Notes: generated from the sequence alone by a model not told the origin. A stretch of 44,813 nucleotides of DNA from Spirochaetales bacterium (GCA_027021365.1 JALUUM010000025.1:1-44813), one strand, 5' to 3'; counted from the stretch's first letter, positions 8,201-16,861 are shown. Numbers and translations: made by a program.

Positions 8201-8225
8201 AAAAAGCCGGATTTACCGGCTTTTT
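8201..8225. terminator. Bidirectional intrinsic terminator between divergent promoters
   Basis: AAAAAGCCGG and CCGGCTTTTT form a 10-bp perfect stem with a 5-nt loop (ATTTA). Each strand ends in five T. No annotated gene reads into it from either side; on the minus strand it would end the candidate small RNA that starts near 8283, and it would also insulate the T-box promoter from upstream transcription. Confidence 0.85.
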
Positions 8226-8283
8226 CAACTATCCAACGGGGTTGATGGTGGTTCAGCAGAGTACATTCCAGGAGGTGCTTACA
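8201..8283 (-). ncRNA. Candidate small RNA with anti-Shine-Dalgarno sequence
   Basis: A promoter at 8290-8318 and the intrinsic terminator at 8201-8225, both on the minus strand, bracket about 83 nt with no normal gene. The transcript would contain CACCTCCT (about 8270-8277) in its 5' part, identical to the anti-Shine-Dalgarno end of 16S rRNA, and so could pair with ribosome-binding sites. It also contains a 13-codon reading frame (start MYSAEPP) whose stop abuts the terminator, so a leader peptide is an alternative. No family is recognised. Confidence 0.4.
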
Positions 8284-8289
8284 TTTAGA

Positions 8290-8318
8290 ATTATATTACT
8301 AGTTCTTTAATTTTTCCA
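8290..8318 (-). promoter_or_regulatory. Promoter of candidate small RNA
   Basis: TGGAAA (8313-8318), 17-bp spacer, perfect TATAAT (8290-8295), minus strand. It points toward the bidirectional terminator, not toward the dehydrogenase gene. Confidence 0.5.
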
Positions 8319-8342
8319 TTCAATTTTAATTTTTTTTTTCAG

Positions 8343-8371
8343 TTGACATCTTACTCTTCATCGGGTTAACC
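8343..8371 (+). promoter_or_regulatory. Promoter of the beta-decarboxylating dehydrogenase gene
   Basis: Perfect TTGACA (8343-8348) with TTAACC (8366-8371) at 17 bp. The -10 is weak. The leader would be about 22 nt and contain GGGGG (8388-8392) as ribosome-binding site for the ATG at 8401. Confidence 0.45.
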
Positions 8372-8400
8372 TTCATTTCAAATTCATGGGGGTAGATACT

Positions 8401-9447
8401 ATGTACAAGATAGCTGTGATACCGGGAGATGGCACCGGCCCTGAAGTAATAAGGGAGGGGATAAAGGTCCTAAAGGCCGCCTCTTCGAAATACAGATTCG
8501 GAATCGAGTTCACTGAATTCGATTTTGGTGGCAAGAGGTACCTTGAGACAGGAGAAACACTCCCTGACAGCGCACTGGAAGAACTGAAGAACTTCAATGC
8601 CATATACCTGGGGGCAATAGGTCACCCGGATGTCAAACCGGGTATACTTGAAACCGGTATACTTCTGAAATTGAGATTCGGGCTGGACCAGTATATAAAC
8701 CTTCGGCCGATAAAGCTCTATCCCAATGTAGAGACTCCACTTGCCAACAAGAAACCGGAAGATATAGACTTCGTTGTCGTAAGGGAGAACACGGAGGGCC
8801 TCTACATAGGTTCAGGTGGCTTCCTTAAGAAGGGAACCCCGGACGAGGTTGCAATACAGGAAATGGTTAATACCCGTAAGGGTGTCGAGAGATGCATAAG
8901 GTACGCTTTTGAATTTGCAAGAAAACGTAACAAGGCCAAAAAACTGACACTTTCTGCAAAGACAAATGTTCTCATTCACGCCCATGACCTGTGGATGAGA
9001 ACCTTCAAAGAAGTCTCAAAGGAATATCCGGATATAACCGCAGACTATGCACATGTCGATGCCACAACCATGTGGATGGTGAAAAACCCCGAATGGTTCG
9101 ATGTAATAGTCACCACCAATATGTTCGGTGATATCATTACCGACCTCGGAGCAATGATACAGGGTGGAATGGGAATTGCCGCGGGGGGAAACATCAATCC
9201 GGAGGGGGTCTCTATGTTCGAGCCTATCGGTGGTTCTGCACCGAAGTACACGGGAAAGGGAGTAATCAATCCCATTGCAGCTATTCTTGCAGCACAGATG
9301 ATGCTCGATTTCCTCGGCGAAGGAGAAGCTGCAAAGGCCGTGGAAGATTCTGTTATCGATACGATATCGAAGATGAAGAGCATGAGTGCGGGGAAGATGG
9401 GTTATTCAACATCGGAAGTGGGAGACATGGTCTCTGCCGGTATCTGA
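8401..9447 (+). CDS. Isocitrate/isopropylmalate dehydrogenase family enzyme
   Basis: A 348-residue beta-decarboxylating dehydrogenase, which oxidises a 2-hydroxy acid with NAD(P) and releases CO2. Recognisable parts are the N-terminal nucleotide-side motif IAVIPGDGTGPEV, the substrate arginines in LKLRFGLDQYINLRPIKL, the ENTEGLY loop, the catalytic lysine in AKTNV, and the metal-binding NMFGDIITDLGA. The DQYINLRP form with VENTEGLY-like loop occurs in isopropylmalate, tartrate/D-malate and homoisocitrate dehydrogenases, and no leu genes lie nearby, so the substrate is open. An in-frame ATG at 8386 exists, but it lies inside the GGGGG ribosome-binding site that serves the ATG at 8401. The 3' end overlaps the convergent gene at 9402 by 46 bp. 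Confidence 0.9.
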   Translation: MYKIAVIPGDGTGPEVIREGIKVLKAASSKYRFGIEFTEFDFGGKRYLETGETLPDSALEELKNFNAIYLGAIGHPDVKPGILETGILLKLRFGLDQYINLRPIKLYPNVETPLANKKPEDIDFVVVRENTEGLYIGSGGFLKKGTPDEVAIQEMVNTRKGVERCIRYAFEFARKRNKAKKLTLSAKTNVLIHAHDLWMRTFKEVSKEYPDITADYAHVDATTMWMVKNPEWFDVIVTTNMFGDIITDLGAMIQGGMGIAAGGNINPEGVSMFEPIGGSAPKYTGKGVINPIAAILAAQMMLDFLGEGEAAKAVEDSVIDTISKMKSMSAGKMGYSTSEVGDMVSAGI

Positions 9448-9890
9448 TCGGGAAGGGCAATCTGCTCCTTCTGTTCGAGCTTTTTCGGAGAACCAAAGGC
9501 CTGTTGGACTATCCTGATAAGGTCGATGGCGGCACGTATCACGTTTTTCAACGATTCATTTATCTTCTTTTCTTCCTTTGCATCGATATAATCATCCGCC
9601 ATGAGTGAATCGGTAATGGTAAGGTTGAGCTTTGCAACCTCATCTATTAGAATTGACATATGCCTGGACAGATTCTTATATGAATACTGAAGTCGGGTCT
9701 CATTTATCTCTGCAATGGAATCTATAATGGATATTATGCTCTTCAAGGTGTGAACCATTCTCGGGTTGGGATTTCTCTCTACCTCAATCTTCCAGTTTTC
9801 AAACCTTGTGAGTGTTGTTTCGAGAAGTTTCCTTATCTCGGCATTGTTGGGCAAATTCTTGTTATCCGAATATTTGGATACCCGCTTCAT
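9402..9890 (-). CDS. Helical protein of unknown function, partner of TetR
   Basis: I do not recognise this 162-residue protein. It is predicted almost entirely alpha-helical and rich in charged residues, with heptad-like hydrophobic spacing (for example MVHTLKSIISIIDSIAEI and ILIDEVAKLNLTITDSL), so a helical bundle or coiled coil is likely. There is no signal peptide or membrane segment. The C-terminal 25 residues look disordered. It starts 6 bp after the tetR stop without its own clear ribosome-binding site, which suggests translational coupling, so it may modulate or be controlled with that regulator. Its last 46 bp overlap the end of the convergent dehydrogenase gene. Confidence 0.6.
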   Translation of the reverse strand: MKRVSKYSDNKNLPNNAEIRKLLETTLTRFENWKIEVERNPNPRMVHTLKSIISIIDSIAEINETRLQYSYKNLSRHMSILIDEVAKLNLTITDSLMADDYIDAKEEKKINESLKNVIRAAIDLIRIVQQAFGSPKKLEQKEQIALPDQIPAETMSPTSDVE

Positions 9891-9896
9891 ATACTA

Positions 9897-10502
9897 TCAA
9901 GTATACATCTTGAATATCTCTTCGATAAGCCCTGGAATCTCTTTTCTTTCGGATTTTTTCTTTCTCCAGACAGCACAGATGCCGAATATTGCACCACGCA
10001 GAGTCTGGAGAACCATGTCGGAAGTGAAATTTGTTTTCAATTCTCCACTCTCTATACCCTTCTCTATCTCTTCAAGCATAAAGTCATTGGCCTGCCAGTA
10101 GCTCTCCATGTAGCTGTTTATCGACTCCGATTCTTCCTTCCAATCGGTATCTATGAAGAGCGGGAAGATACGTGAAAGTATTATCTGTAGTATCTCGAGG
10201 TTATCATAGTAGAACTCCAGAATTATTCTGCACATCTCTTTCAGTATCGATATGTGATCCTTGTTTTCACTTCTCAATTGATTCATGTGTATGGTGAAAT
10301 CGTAGTACTCTTTGTCCAGAATGGTGTTTAGTATCTCCGGTATCCCCTTGAAATAGTAATACAGAGAACTCTTATCCATATCCAGAGCGGAAGCGATATC
10401 GCCCATAGTGGCATTCTTTCCGTATCTTATAAGAACCTTCTTCGCCTCCTCTATAATCCTCTGTTTCTTTTCTTCCAAACGCGTCTGCCTTTTGAGTGCC
10501 AT
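9897..10502 (-). CDS. TetR/AcrR family transcriptional repressor
   Basis: A 201-residue one-component regulator. The N-terminal helix-turn-helix is clear: RIIEEAKKVLIRYGKNATMGDIASALDM followed by the recognition helix DKSSLYYYFKG. The rest is the ligand-binding, dimer-forming helical domain. A longer in-frame start at 10550 lies upstream of the promoter's -10 box and can be excluded; the ATG at 10502 has GGGGAG nine bases upstream. A 20-bp palindrome over its own -10 box suggests autorepression. The ligand is unknown; nearby genes (helical partner downstream, aminopeptidase upstream) do not point to one. Confidence 0.9.
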   Translation of the reverse strand: MALKRQTRLEEKKQRIIEEAKKVLIRYGKNATMGDIASALDMDKSSLYYYFKGIPEILNTILDKEYYDFTIHMNQLRSENKDHISILKEMCRIILEFYYDNLEILQIILSRIFPLFIDTDWKEESESINSYMESYWQANDFMLEEIEKGIESGELKTNFTSDMVLQTLRGAIFGICAVWRKKKSERKEIPGLIEEIFKMYT

Positions 10503-10529
10503 TTTCACTATCTCCCCACTACTCTTTCC

Positions 10530-10566
10530 TGAAATTAAATTATATTTCAATTTTGATTTTAAACAA
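10530..10566 (-). promoter_or_regulatory. tetR promoter with overlapping palindromic operator
   Basis: Minus strand: TTGTTT (10561-10566), 16-bp spacer, perfect TATAAT (10539-10544). A 20-bp imperfect palindrome with arms TGAAAT and ATTTCA (10530-10549) covers the -10 and the expected start near 10532. This is the typical place and size for a TetR-family operator, here probably bound by the product of the gene it controls. Confidence 0.6.
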
Positions 10567-10640
10567 GTATTTGGAGCAAAAATTTTTAAATATATGAATT
10601 AAATATTTAAATATCACTCTCTCAATATATCTCGATGTCT

Positions 10641-11921
10641 CTAAATTTCCCCCGTAAATTCCCCTATAAGCAGACCCTGCCTCATGATTTCGACTTCTCT
10701 CCCGTCGTATAGCCTTGCCGTTATATCCAGCTCGGGAGAGCCTATCATAATATCCATGTGCAGCTTGCTCGAATTCAATCCTACTTCTCTCTTTCCCTCA
10801 TCATCAAGTTCCTCCCCACCTTCGATACATTCCGGATATCCGGCACCCAGAGCAATGTGACACGCCGCATTCTCATCATAGAGAAGATCATAAAAGACCA
10901 GTCCGCTCTCATACACCCTCGATGTCTTCTCTACCAGGGCTATCTCACCTGCATACCGGGCACCCTCATCCATCTCCAGAAGTCCCATTATCGATTCCAC
11001 CCCATCGGAACCCCACACATCCGTTACCTTTCCCTCCTCGAACCTCATTCCAAATCTTTCTACAAGAATATTTCTATACAGGAGCGGCCTTGTACTTTCG
11101 AAAACACCGTTCACCCTTCTGAAATCCGGTGCCGTATAGATTTCCTCGGTCGGAATATTTGCCATGAACTCTTCCCCCCGGGATGTAACAGAAACACCGC
11201 CTACCCACCTTGCCTTTTCATGCAAGCCCACCGTGAGGTCTGTTCCCGGTGCCTTGAAATGGAGTTCTTCTATCCGGGCTTCATTGAACCTGGAAATATA
11301 TTCTTTAAGCTTTGCATTATGTTCATTCCACTTCTCCATGTAATCATCCCCTTCCACCATGCAAACCTTGAAAATTTCGTGCCATAACTTCAGCTTCAGA
11401 TCGTTTCTATCTTTCTCGTTTGCCTTCTTGACATTCCCCTTAAAACCCAAAACCTTTTCCGCAAGGCCTGTTGTTGATGCCGCCGCTACTGTCCACTTGA
11501 TCTCATTATCCATGATTGCCCTGGTAAAGAATTCAGTTTTTTCATACCTTGCGGAAATCAACCTCTGTACCTTTGTTGAATCTATACCCTCGAAGATATC
11601 TGGACTTTCTACTCCTGAGATGGAGAGGTAGCTTCCCCTCTTGTCCAGTAAGGATTTCAATTCTGCTACAATACCCTGCGGATAGACGGAGAGGTTTTCC
11701 GGGCTGCTGTTCTCCAGGCGAATTCTCTGGGCTCTGTCATCCCTGTAGATTACATTGACCATGGAAGCACCCATTCTATAGGCATTCTCCAACAACTTTA
11801 AAACAATATCTCTGTGTTCCACATCTGCACTTATAACAAGATATTCACCGGGCTTGAGGTTGACTCCCTTCTTCAGCAAGAGCAACGCATACCTGTTTAA
11901 GGTCTCTTCGAAATGAGACAT
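10641..11921 (-). CDS. M29 family aminopeptidase
   Basis: A 426-residue cytosolic metalloaminopeptidase of the AmpS/thermophilic aminopeptidase T family, removing N-terminal residues from peptides. Family blocks are present: FMANIPTEEIYTAPDFRRVNG, RYAGEIALV, CHIALGAGYPECIEGG and SSKLHMDIMIGSPELDI, which contain the two-metal ligands (Glu, His, His, Asp). The length is normal for the family. The start has AAGGAGGG at ideal spacing. It is transcribed alone, with tetR downstream on the same strand after 90 AT-rich bp that contain the tetR promoter. Confidence 0.93.
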   Translation of the reverse strand: MSHFEETLNRYALLLLKKGVNLKPGEYLVISADVEHRDIVLKLLENAYRMGASMVNVIYRDDRAQRIRLENSSPENLSVYPQGIVAELKSLLDKRGSYLSISGVESPDIFEGIDSTKVQRLISARYEKTEFFTRAIMDNEIKWTVAAASTTGLAEKVLGFKGNVKKANEKDRNDLKLKLWHEIFKVCMVEGDDYMEKWNEHNAKLKEYISRFNEARIEELHFKAPGTDLTVGLHEKARWVGGVSVTSRGEEFMANIPTEEIYTAPDFRRVNGVFESTRPLLYRNILVERFGMRFEEGKVTDVWGSDGVESIMGLLEMDEGARYAGEIALVEKTSRVYESGLVFYDLLYDENAACHIALGAGYPECIEGGEELDDEGKREVGLNSSKLHMDIMIGSPELDITARLYDGREVEIMRQGLLIGEFTGEI

Positions 11922-11977
11922 TTTTCCCTCCTTAAAGATTTCCTCCTAAAAGATTCTCCATTCCATTGACCTGATAG

Positions 11978-11990
11978 CCGAAAATTTCGG
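11978..11990. promoter_or_regulatory. Short palindrome upstream of the sugar isomerase gene
   Basis: CCGAAAATTTCGG is a perfect 6-bp inverted repeat about one base apart, ending 10 bp before the ATG at 12001 and 6 bp after a TTGACC (11966-11971). It could be an operator or a small mRNA hairpin. I see no matching good -10 box. Confidence 0.35.
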
Positions 11991-12000
11991 AAAATATACC

Positions 12001-12846
12001 ATGGAAAAATCAAAACCTCAATTCAATATCGGAATCATTTCCAGGATGGACGAGAATAAAAACATCTTCGAAGAACCTGCAAGGTACAACCTTTCTCATG
12101 TCCAGATTGTAAACTGGGATGTTTCCTTGTGGGAAAAGATCGATCCCCTCCGCTTGAGAGAAGAAGCCGAAAGGAGAAAGATAACCGTCAATAGTATCTG
12201 GGTAGGGTACTCCGGGAAGGTCACCTGGAACTTCATTGAAGGCCCTTCCACTATTGGCCTCGTCCCAAGAGAGACGAGAGAAAAACGCATCATGGAACTG
12301 CTGGATGGCGCTCATTTTGCCTCCCGTTTCGGAGCGAAAGCTATTGTTACTCACCTCGGTTTCCTCCCTGAAAACTGCAGGAATCCCCTCTATATCGAGA
12401 CGGTAGATACTGTAGGAGAAATAGCCCGGGAACTGGAGAAGATGGGACTGGACTTCTGGTTCGAAACGGGACAGGAAACCCCCGTTACCCTCCTCAGACT
12501 GATAGAAGATGTCGGCATGTCCAATACAGGCATCAATCTTGACCCTGCAAATCTAGTGATGTACGGAAAAGCAAATCCTGTTGATTCCCTGGATGTATTC
12601 GGCAGGCATGTCAGGTCTCTTCATATAAAGGACGGCCTGTATCCTACGACGGGAAAGGCCCTGGGACAGGAGGTGCCCCCGGGAAAGGGTAAGGTAGATT
12701 TCTCTGGCCTACTTTCCCGCCTATGCAAACTTGGTTTTTCAGGTGACCTGATAATCGAACGTGAGTTATCGGGCGGAGACAAGGACAGCGAGATTTTATC
12801 CACTATTTCTCTCTTAAATTCACTTATAAGAAATAATCCGGAATAA
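12001..12846 (+). CDS. Sugar phosphate isomerase/epimerase family TIM-barrel protein
   Basis: A 281-residue protein of the xylose-isomerase-like/AP-endonuclease-2 TIM-barrel superfamily. Visible metal-site strands are THLG (after FGAKAIV), WFETGQE, NLDPANLVMYG and the ending segment LHIKDGLYPT and LIIERELSG, which supply the Glu/Asp/His ligands typical of these enzymes. Such proteins isomerise or epimerise sugars, inosose or hydroxypyruvate-type substrates; this one cannot be named. The start at 12001 has no convincing ribosome-binding site. It is convergent with the histidine kinase gene at 12923 and has no operon partner. Confidence 0.85.
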   Translation: MEKSKPQFNIGIISRMDENKNIFEEPARYNLSHVQIVNWDVSLWEKIDPLRLREEAERRKITVNSIWVGYSGKVTWNFIEGPSTIGLVPRETREKRIMELLDGAHFASRFGAKAIVTHLGFLPENCRNPLYIETVDTVGEIARELEKMGLDFWFETGQETPVTLLRLIEDVGMSNTGINLDPANLVMYGKANPVDSLDVFGRHVRSLHIKDGLYPTTGKALGQEVPPGKGKVDFSGLLSRLCKLGFSGDLIIERELSGGDKDSEILSTISLLNSLIRNNPE

Positions 12847-12922
12847 CTGGCAAGGTAATCAGCCTCTATGTTTTCCACGAACAGCTTAGTAACTCTGTAC
12901 AGAACCATTTCTTTCCGGTGTA

Positions 12923-15244
12923 TCAAGGAGAACCCTTGCCGGCAGCTTGATAGATTTCTGCAAGCTTTGCTGAAAGAAGTTCAGAATCAAATGGTTTTTC
13001 AAGATAAGCCCTGGCACCGAGTTTCATAGCCTTCTCTATTCTCTCGTCCCCCGGATAACCGCTTACCACAAGTATCCTGGCATCTCTGTTTATCTTGAGG
13101 ATTCTCTTAATGCATTCCTCGCCTGTCATTCCTGGCATCTCGAGATCTATGACAAACAGATCAAACCTGCCCCTCTTCAAGAAACTGTCAGGCAAACTAG
13201 AACAATCAACGACCTTAACCGTTTCACAACCAAGCAGCCTGAACTCTTCATCCATTACCCGTAAAGACTGAATATCGTCATCAATGATAAGAACCTTGTA
13301 TTCGCCCTCTATCCTGAAAGAAACAGGGGATTCTCCCGGCTCACTGCCAGCATCTACTTCTATTTCCGGAAAGTAGAGTGTGAGTGTGGTTCCTGCTCCG
13401 ACTCTGCTGTCAACAGAGATACCCCCGCCAGCTTGCCTGACAATTGCAAATACTATGGACAAACCGAGTCCTGTCCCCCTCTCCTTCGTCGTATAGAAAG
13501 GCTCGAAAATCCTTTCAAGAGTAACGTCATTCATGCCTATGCCACTGTCTGAGAATTTGACAATACAATACTTCCCAGGCTTCAAATCAGGATATATCTT
13601 CATATTCTCGATTTCCCTGCCAATTTCACCAGAACTGACCTCTATGGTTATTTTTCCGCCATCGGGCATGGCATCCCTGGCATTAATCGAAAGATTCATG
13701 AGAATCTGATCGAATTCCATCGGATCCATTTCAATATTTGGTTTGACACTGTCGAAAACGAGTTTTATGTCTATATTTTTCCCAAGTGTCCGTGTCATGA
13801 AATTTTTGAAAGCGCGTATTTGATCAACAGGTGAAATCACCTGTTTCCTCGTCGGACTCTTCCTGGTGAAAATCAGTAACTTGTTTATCAGAGCTCCTCC
13901 ACGAAGGGCTGCTTTCCTTATCTCTTTTAGAAATTCGTACTCCCTCGCATGAACTTTGTCTGATAGGGACTTCAACACGAGAGATGCAAAGTTCTGTATC
14001 ACATTTATTATATTGTTGAAATCATGGGCTATGCCGCTAACGAGATTTCCAAGTGAATCGATTCTTTGAATCCTCTCCAGATTCTTCCTAAGTTCTTCCT
14101 CCCTTGTTATGTTCCTGGAAACTCCTCTGTAACCGGCGAGGGAACCGTTTTCATTGAAAAAGGGTTTACCTGATATACTAAGGACAACCTTTTCACCGGT
14201 ACTAGTGATATTTACTACTTTCAAGTTAAAACTTTTCTCTGTTTTCACGATCTCTTCCAGTCCGGAATAGTTCTCAAAAGAAAAATCCATTTTTCTGCCT
14301 AATACTTCTTCAGGTGTATAGCCGAGAACCTGCGCTATTCCATTGGAACAGAAAGAATAGCAGAGAGCGGCATCTGTCTCCCACAGAATGTCACCAAGTG
14401 ATTCGGCAATATCCTTGAACCTGTTTTTCAGCCTTTCAAGCTCTGCCGTTCTCTTCTTTACCTCGTCAATGAGGCTCTTATTCAATATCTCCAGTCTGGT
14501 GGTATAAAAATCAAGGCTCCTGCTCATCCTGTTGAAACTTTCGAATATCTCCTTAAATTCGTATCGTCCTTCAATCCCTATTTCACCGTATTTCCCCTCT
14601 GTTATCCCCTCTGCAAGCTGTTTCAATCTGCCAAGTGGATTGTAAACATACCGCTCTATCAGCATGATAAAAATGACACTTAATATCATGGAGGCGAGTA
14701 TATTTACAAGGAATACGGTGAATATCATGCTTTCTGCATCGTAGATGAACAGATCAAGCCTGGCATTTATCAATAGAAGTGCATTAACATCCCTTAGCGT
14801 AGAATTATAGAACTCCCTTCCATATATGGGAAATACTACCTTCAGCAGATTCCTCGATTGTTTTACAACAATCAACTCCTTTTTCTCTATTACACCTTTC
14901 AGAGCTTCCATATCCACAGTCTTATCCATACTGTCATAGATGTTACTACGATAAATCGGATAACCGTCTCGGTCGTACAGAGTGATGCTGGATATGTACC
15001 TGTTGCTCAACAAATTTGAAAGAATGATTTCTATCTGAATGCGATCATTAACCTTCAAGAGAGAGGCAAGATTGAAAGCTACAGGTTTACTTATGGATAT
15101 AATATACTGTTCCGCCCTGTGTTTTATCGCACCGATACTGAAAAAGATATATCCACCCAGAGAAATTATGTTCACGAATAACACACTTGTCAGGAAGAGA
15201 AGAATAAGAAAACCCTTTAATGTCTTTATTCTTACTTTCAACAT
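12923..15244 (-). CDS. Membrane-bound hybrid histidine kinase (sensor-HAMP-PAS-HisKA-HATPase-REC)
   Basis: A 773-residue hybrid sensor kinase. Order: transmembrane helix (about 12-40), extracytoplasmic sensor of about 130 residues, second helix (about 172-197), HAMP, coiled coil, PAS (about 285-385), HisKA with the phospho-His in SGIAHDFNN (His407), HATPase with N box (SINARDA), DSGIG and GTGLGL, and a C-terminal receiver with Asp700 in VIDLEMPG and the later KPF lysine. There is no DNA-binding output, so the signal must pass to another protein or stay on the receiver. A longer start at 15283 would overlap the lipoprotein gene; the ATG at 15244, 8 bp after that gene's stop, gives a normal membrane-anchor N-terminus (MLKVRIKTLKGFLIL). 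Confidence 0.93.
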   Translation of the reverse strand: MLKVRIKTLKGFLILLFLTSVLFVNIISLGGYIFFSIGAIKHRAEQYIISISKPVAFNLASLLKVNDRIQIEIILSNLLSNRYISSITLYDRDGYPIYRSNIYDSMDKTVDMEALKGVIEKKELIVVKQSRNLLKVVFPIYGREFYNSTLRDVNALLLINARLDLFIYDAESMIFTVFLVNILASMILSVIFIMLIERYVYNPLGRLKQLAEGITEGKYGEIGIEGRYEFKEIFESFNRMSRSLDFYTTRLEILNKSLIDEVKKRTAELERLKNRFKDIAESLGDILWETDAALCYSFCSNGIAQVLGYTPEEVLGRKMDFSFENYSGLEEIVKTEKSFNLKVVNITSTGEKVVLSISGKPFFNENGSLAGYRGVSRNITREEELRKNLERIQRIDSLGNLVSGIAHDFNNIINVIQNFASLVLKSLSDKVHAREYEFLKEIRKAALRGGALINKLLIFTRKSPTRKQVISPVDQIRAFKNFMTRTLGKNIDIKLVFDSVKPNIEMDPMEFDQILMNLSINARDAMPDGGKITIEVSSGEIGREIENMKIYPDLKPGKYCIVKFSDSGIGMNDVTLERIFEPFYTTKERGTGLGLSIVFAIVRQAGGGISVDSRVGAGTTLTLYFPEIEVDAGSEPGESPVSFRIEGEYKVLIIDDDIQSLRVMDEEFRLLGCETVKVVDCSSLPDSFLKRGRFDLFVIDLEMPGMTGEECIKRILKINRDARILVVSGYPGDERIEKAMKLGARAYLEKPFDSELLSAKLAEIYQAAGKGSP

Positions 15245-15252
15245 ACCCGTTA

Positions 15253-16182
15253 CTACCGTAGGATCAATTCTTTGACATTGCAACGGTTATTGGTAATACC
15301 CTCTCTGTTTGCAAAGGATTCTATATCTCTAAGAATACCCTCTGTCCTCCCTCCCTCCCTCAAGAGGGTATTGCTCTCACCTTTTTTGAAGAAATAGAAA
15401 CTCCTGAAAAAATCAAGAAAATCTTTGGTACTCATACCCTCACTGGCAGACATCAACCCACATGCATACTGAAGGTTATCATTACTCTCCTCTATCCAGT
15501 CAATGGTTTCAAACCACACATCCTTCAACCTTTTCGATACATTTCGTCTTTTTGCAATCCTGTGGGAGAACATAATTACATCTTTCAAGATGTCCGGGTA
15601 ATTTAGGGTTGTTTCGGAGAGTCTTCCATACTTCTGTGCTTCCGAGAGGTATGGTTCGTATGTCACAACCGCGGAAACGGTACCGGATTTCAAATACCTG
15701 GGAGCATCACTGCTCCTTATCGAAATAATTCTAATATCTCTTAAAGAGAGGCCGTGATTCTTCAGAATCTTATAGAGAAGAAAGTACTCATCCGTACCCA
15801 CTTCAACCCCTACCTTGTTCCCCTTCAGGTCTTCGATTTTCCCTATGGTTGATGCCGTAACCATTCCATCTGCCCCGAGTATCGAATCTGAAACAATGGC
15901 TATTTTTCCCCTGTTGTTTCCCGTATTACAGTAGTAAATTGCATTGAAATACGAGGAATGCACGACATCCGTATTTCCTTCATAAAAAGCTTCCAGATTG
16001 CTCCTCCATGTAGGATAACGGACTATCTTTATCTCCAAACCGTGTTTGTCTGCGATTCCAAGTATCTTGGCAACATACCATACCTCACATGGAGGCCACG
16101 GATTGACACCGATAGTAACCGTGTTTGTACACGAGAGAAGACTAAATAGAAATAGCAGGAGGAAGGCTTTGAAACTTTTCAA
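15253..16182 (-). CDS. NMT1/THI5-like periplasmic binding lipoprotein, orphan
   Basis: A 309-residue substrate-binding protein of the NMT1/ThiY/SsuA fold. The signal peptide ends in a lipobox (SLLSC, Cys18). The mature part begins VTIGVNPWPPCEVWYVAK and continues with the family features GLEIKIVRYPTW, GNTDVVHSSY, LKGNKVGVEVGT and the hinge DAPRYLKSGTVSAVVTYEPYL. Relatives bind thiamine precursors, sulfonates, nitrate or taurine; the ligand here is unknown. No permease or ATPase gene is nearby. The gene lies between a creatininase-family gene, which it overlaps by 41 bp, and a hybrid histidine kinase 8 bp downstream, so I infer it is the ligand receptor for that kinase rather than part of a transporter. 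Confidence 0.88.
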   Translation of the reverse strand: MKSFKAFLLLFLFSLLSCTNTVTIGVNPWPPCEVWYVAKILGIADKHGLEIKIVRYPTWRSNLEAFYEGNTDVVHSSYFNAIYYCNTGNNRGKIAIVSDSILGADGMVTASTIGKIEDLKGNKVGVEVGTDEYFLLYKILKNHGLSLRDIRIISIRSSDAPRYLKSGTVSAVVTYEPYLSEAQKYGRLSETTLNYPDILKDVIMFSHRIAKRRNVSKRLKDVWFETIDWIEESNDNLQYACGLMSASEGMSTKDFLDFFRSFYFFKKGESNTLLREGGRTEGILRDIESFANREGITNNRCNVKELILR

Positions 16183-16855
16183 TTATCCTGTTGTACCTCT
16201 CTACCAGGTATGATACACCCTCATAGAACCACTCCCTTCCCTTTTCGGCACTTGCTCGACTTGCATATCCCCACACACCTTCCGGACTGATTCCTTTCAT
16301 GCCGAAATGAGTGAGATCGCTTCTGGGTAAATCCGGGACATGATCCTTTAACAATTTATCTCTAACAGACTCCGGTCTCAAGAACAGAAGGAGAGATGTT
16401 TCCACTTCTCCAGCATGAAGATTTGGGGCCATGTCTTTTATTCCGTTGTAGAAATCGAGCAGAATAATCTTCGGTGCTCCACCTGTCATATTCCACTCCC
16501 TTGCAGTGGGATTTAGTATGAAATTCCCACCATGAAAGTTTAAAAGTACAAGATACTTGACTCCCCACCTTGCAACCGATTCTGCAATGTCCCATATTAC
16601 CCTCTTGAGGGTTTCAGGTTTAAGCAGAACGGTTCCGGCAAAACCTATGTGTTCCAGGGATACGGAATAGGGCAAGGGGTTAAGGTAAAAAGCTCCTATT
16701 CTTTCCGCAACTTTTCTTGACACCTTTTCAGCTATTATAAAATCTGTCTCCACGGGGAGATGATGCGAATGCTGTTCAAAGGAGCCTATTCCGAGGATAG
16801 CACTTGCCAGATTCCCCTCTTCTATCTCGTATGTCGTACTCTCACTTCCTACCAT
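16142..16855 (-). CDS. Creatininase-family amidohydrolase
   Basis: A 237-residue metal-dependent amidohydrolase of the creatininase superfamily, which opens cyclic amides or deformylates pyrimidine intermediates. Signature residues are present: GIGSFEQHSHHLPVETD (Glu, His, Asp ligands), LNFHGGN and HAGEVETS. Relatives include creatininase, the archaeal formylaminopyrimidine deformylase ArfB and the mycofactocin peptidase MftE, so the substrate is open. Two in-frame ATGs exist, at 16861 and 16855. The promoter at 16862-16890 touches the first ATG and lies 6 bp from the second, so I use 16855 and infer a leaderless mRNA; no Shine-Dalgarno sequence is present. It is the first gene of an operon with the lipoprotein and hybrid kinase. 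Confidence 0.88.
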   Translation of the reverse strand: MVGSESTTYEIEEGNLASAILGIGSFEQHSHHLPVETDFIIAEKVSRKVAERIGAFYLNPLPYSVSLEHIGFAGTVLLKPETLKRVIWDIAESVARWGVKYLVLLNFHGGNFILNPTAREWNMTGGAPKIILLDFYNGIKDMAPNLHAGEVETSLLLFLRPESVRDKLLKDHVPDLPRSDLTHFGMKGISPEGVWGYASRASAEKGREWFYEGVSYLVERYNRIIEKFQSLPPAISI

Positions 16856-16861
16856 ATGCAT

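Noticed and set aside
8035..8310. Plus-strand 91-codon open frame
   Set aside because: It lies on the opposite strand of the T-box Stem I, the thrS promoter and the terminator. It has no ribosome-binding site, and the structured RNA explains the sequence.
10503..10550. Longer start of the TetR gene
   Set aside because: It lies upstream of or within the -10 box of the gene's own promoter and could not be in the mRNA.
15244..15283. Longer N-terminus of the hybrid kinase
   Set aside because: It would overlap the lipoprotein gene and put 13 non-membrane residues before the anchor helix.
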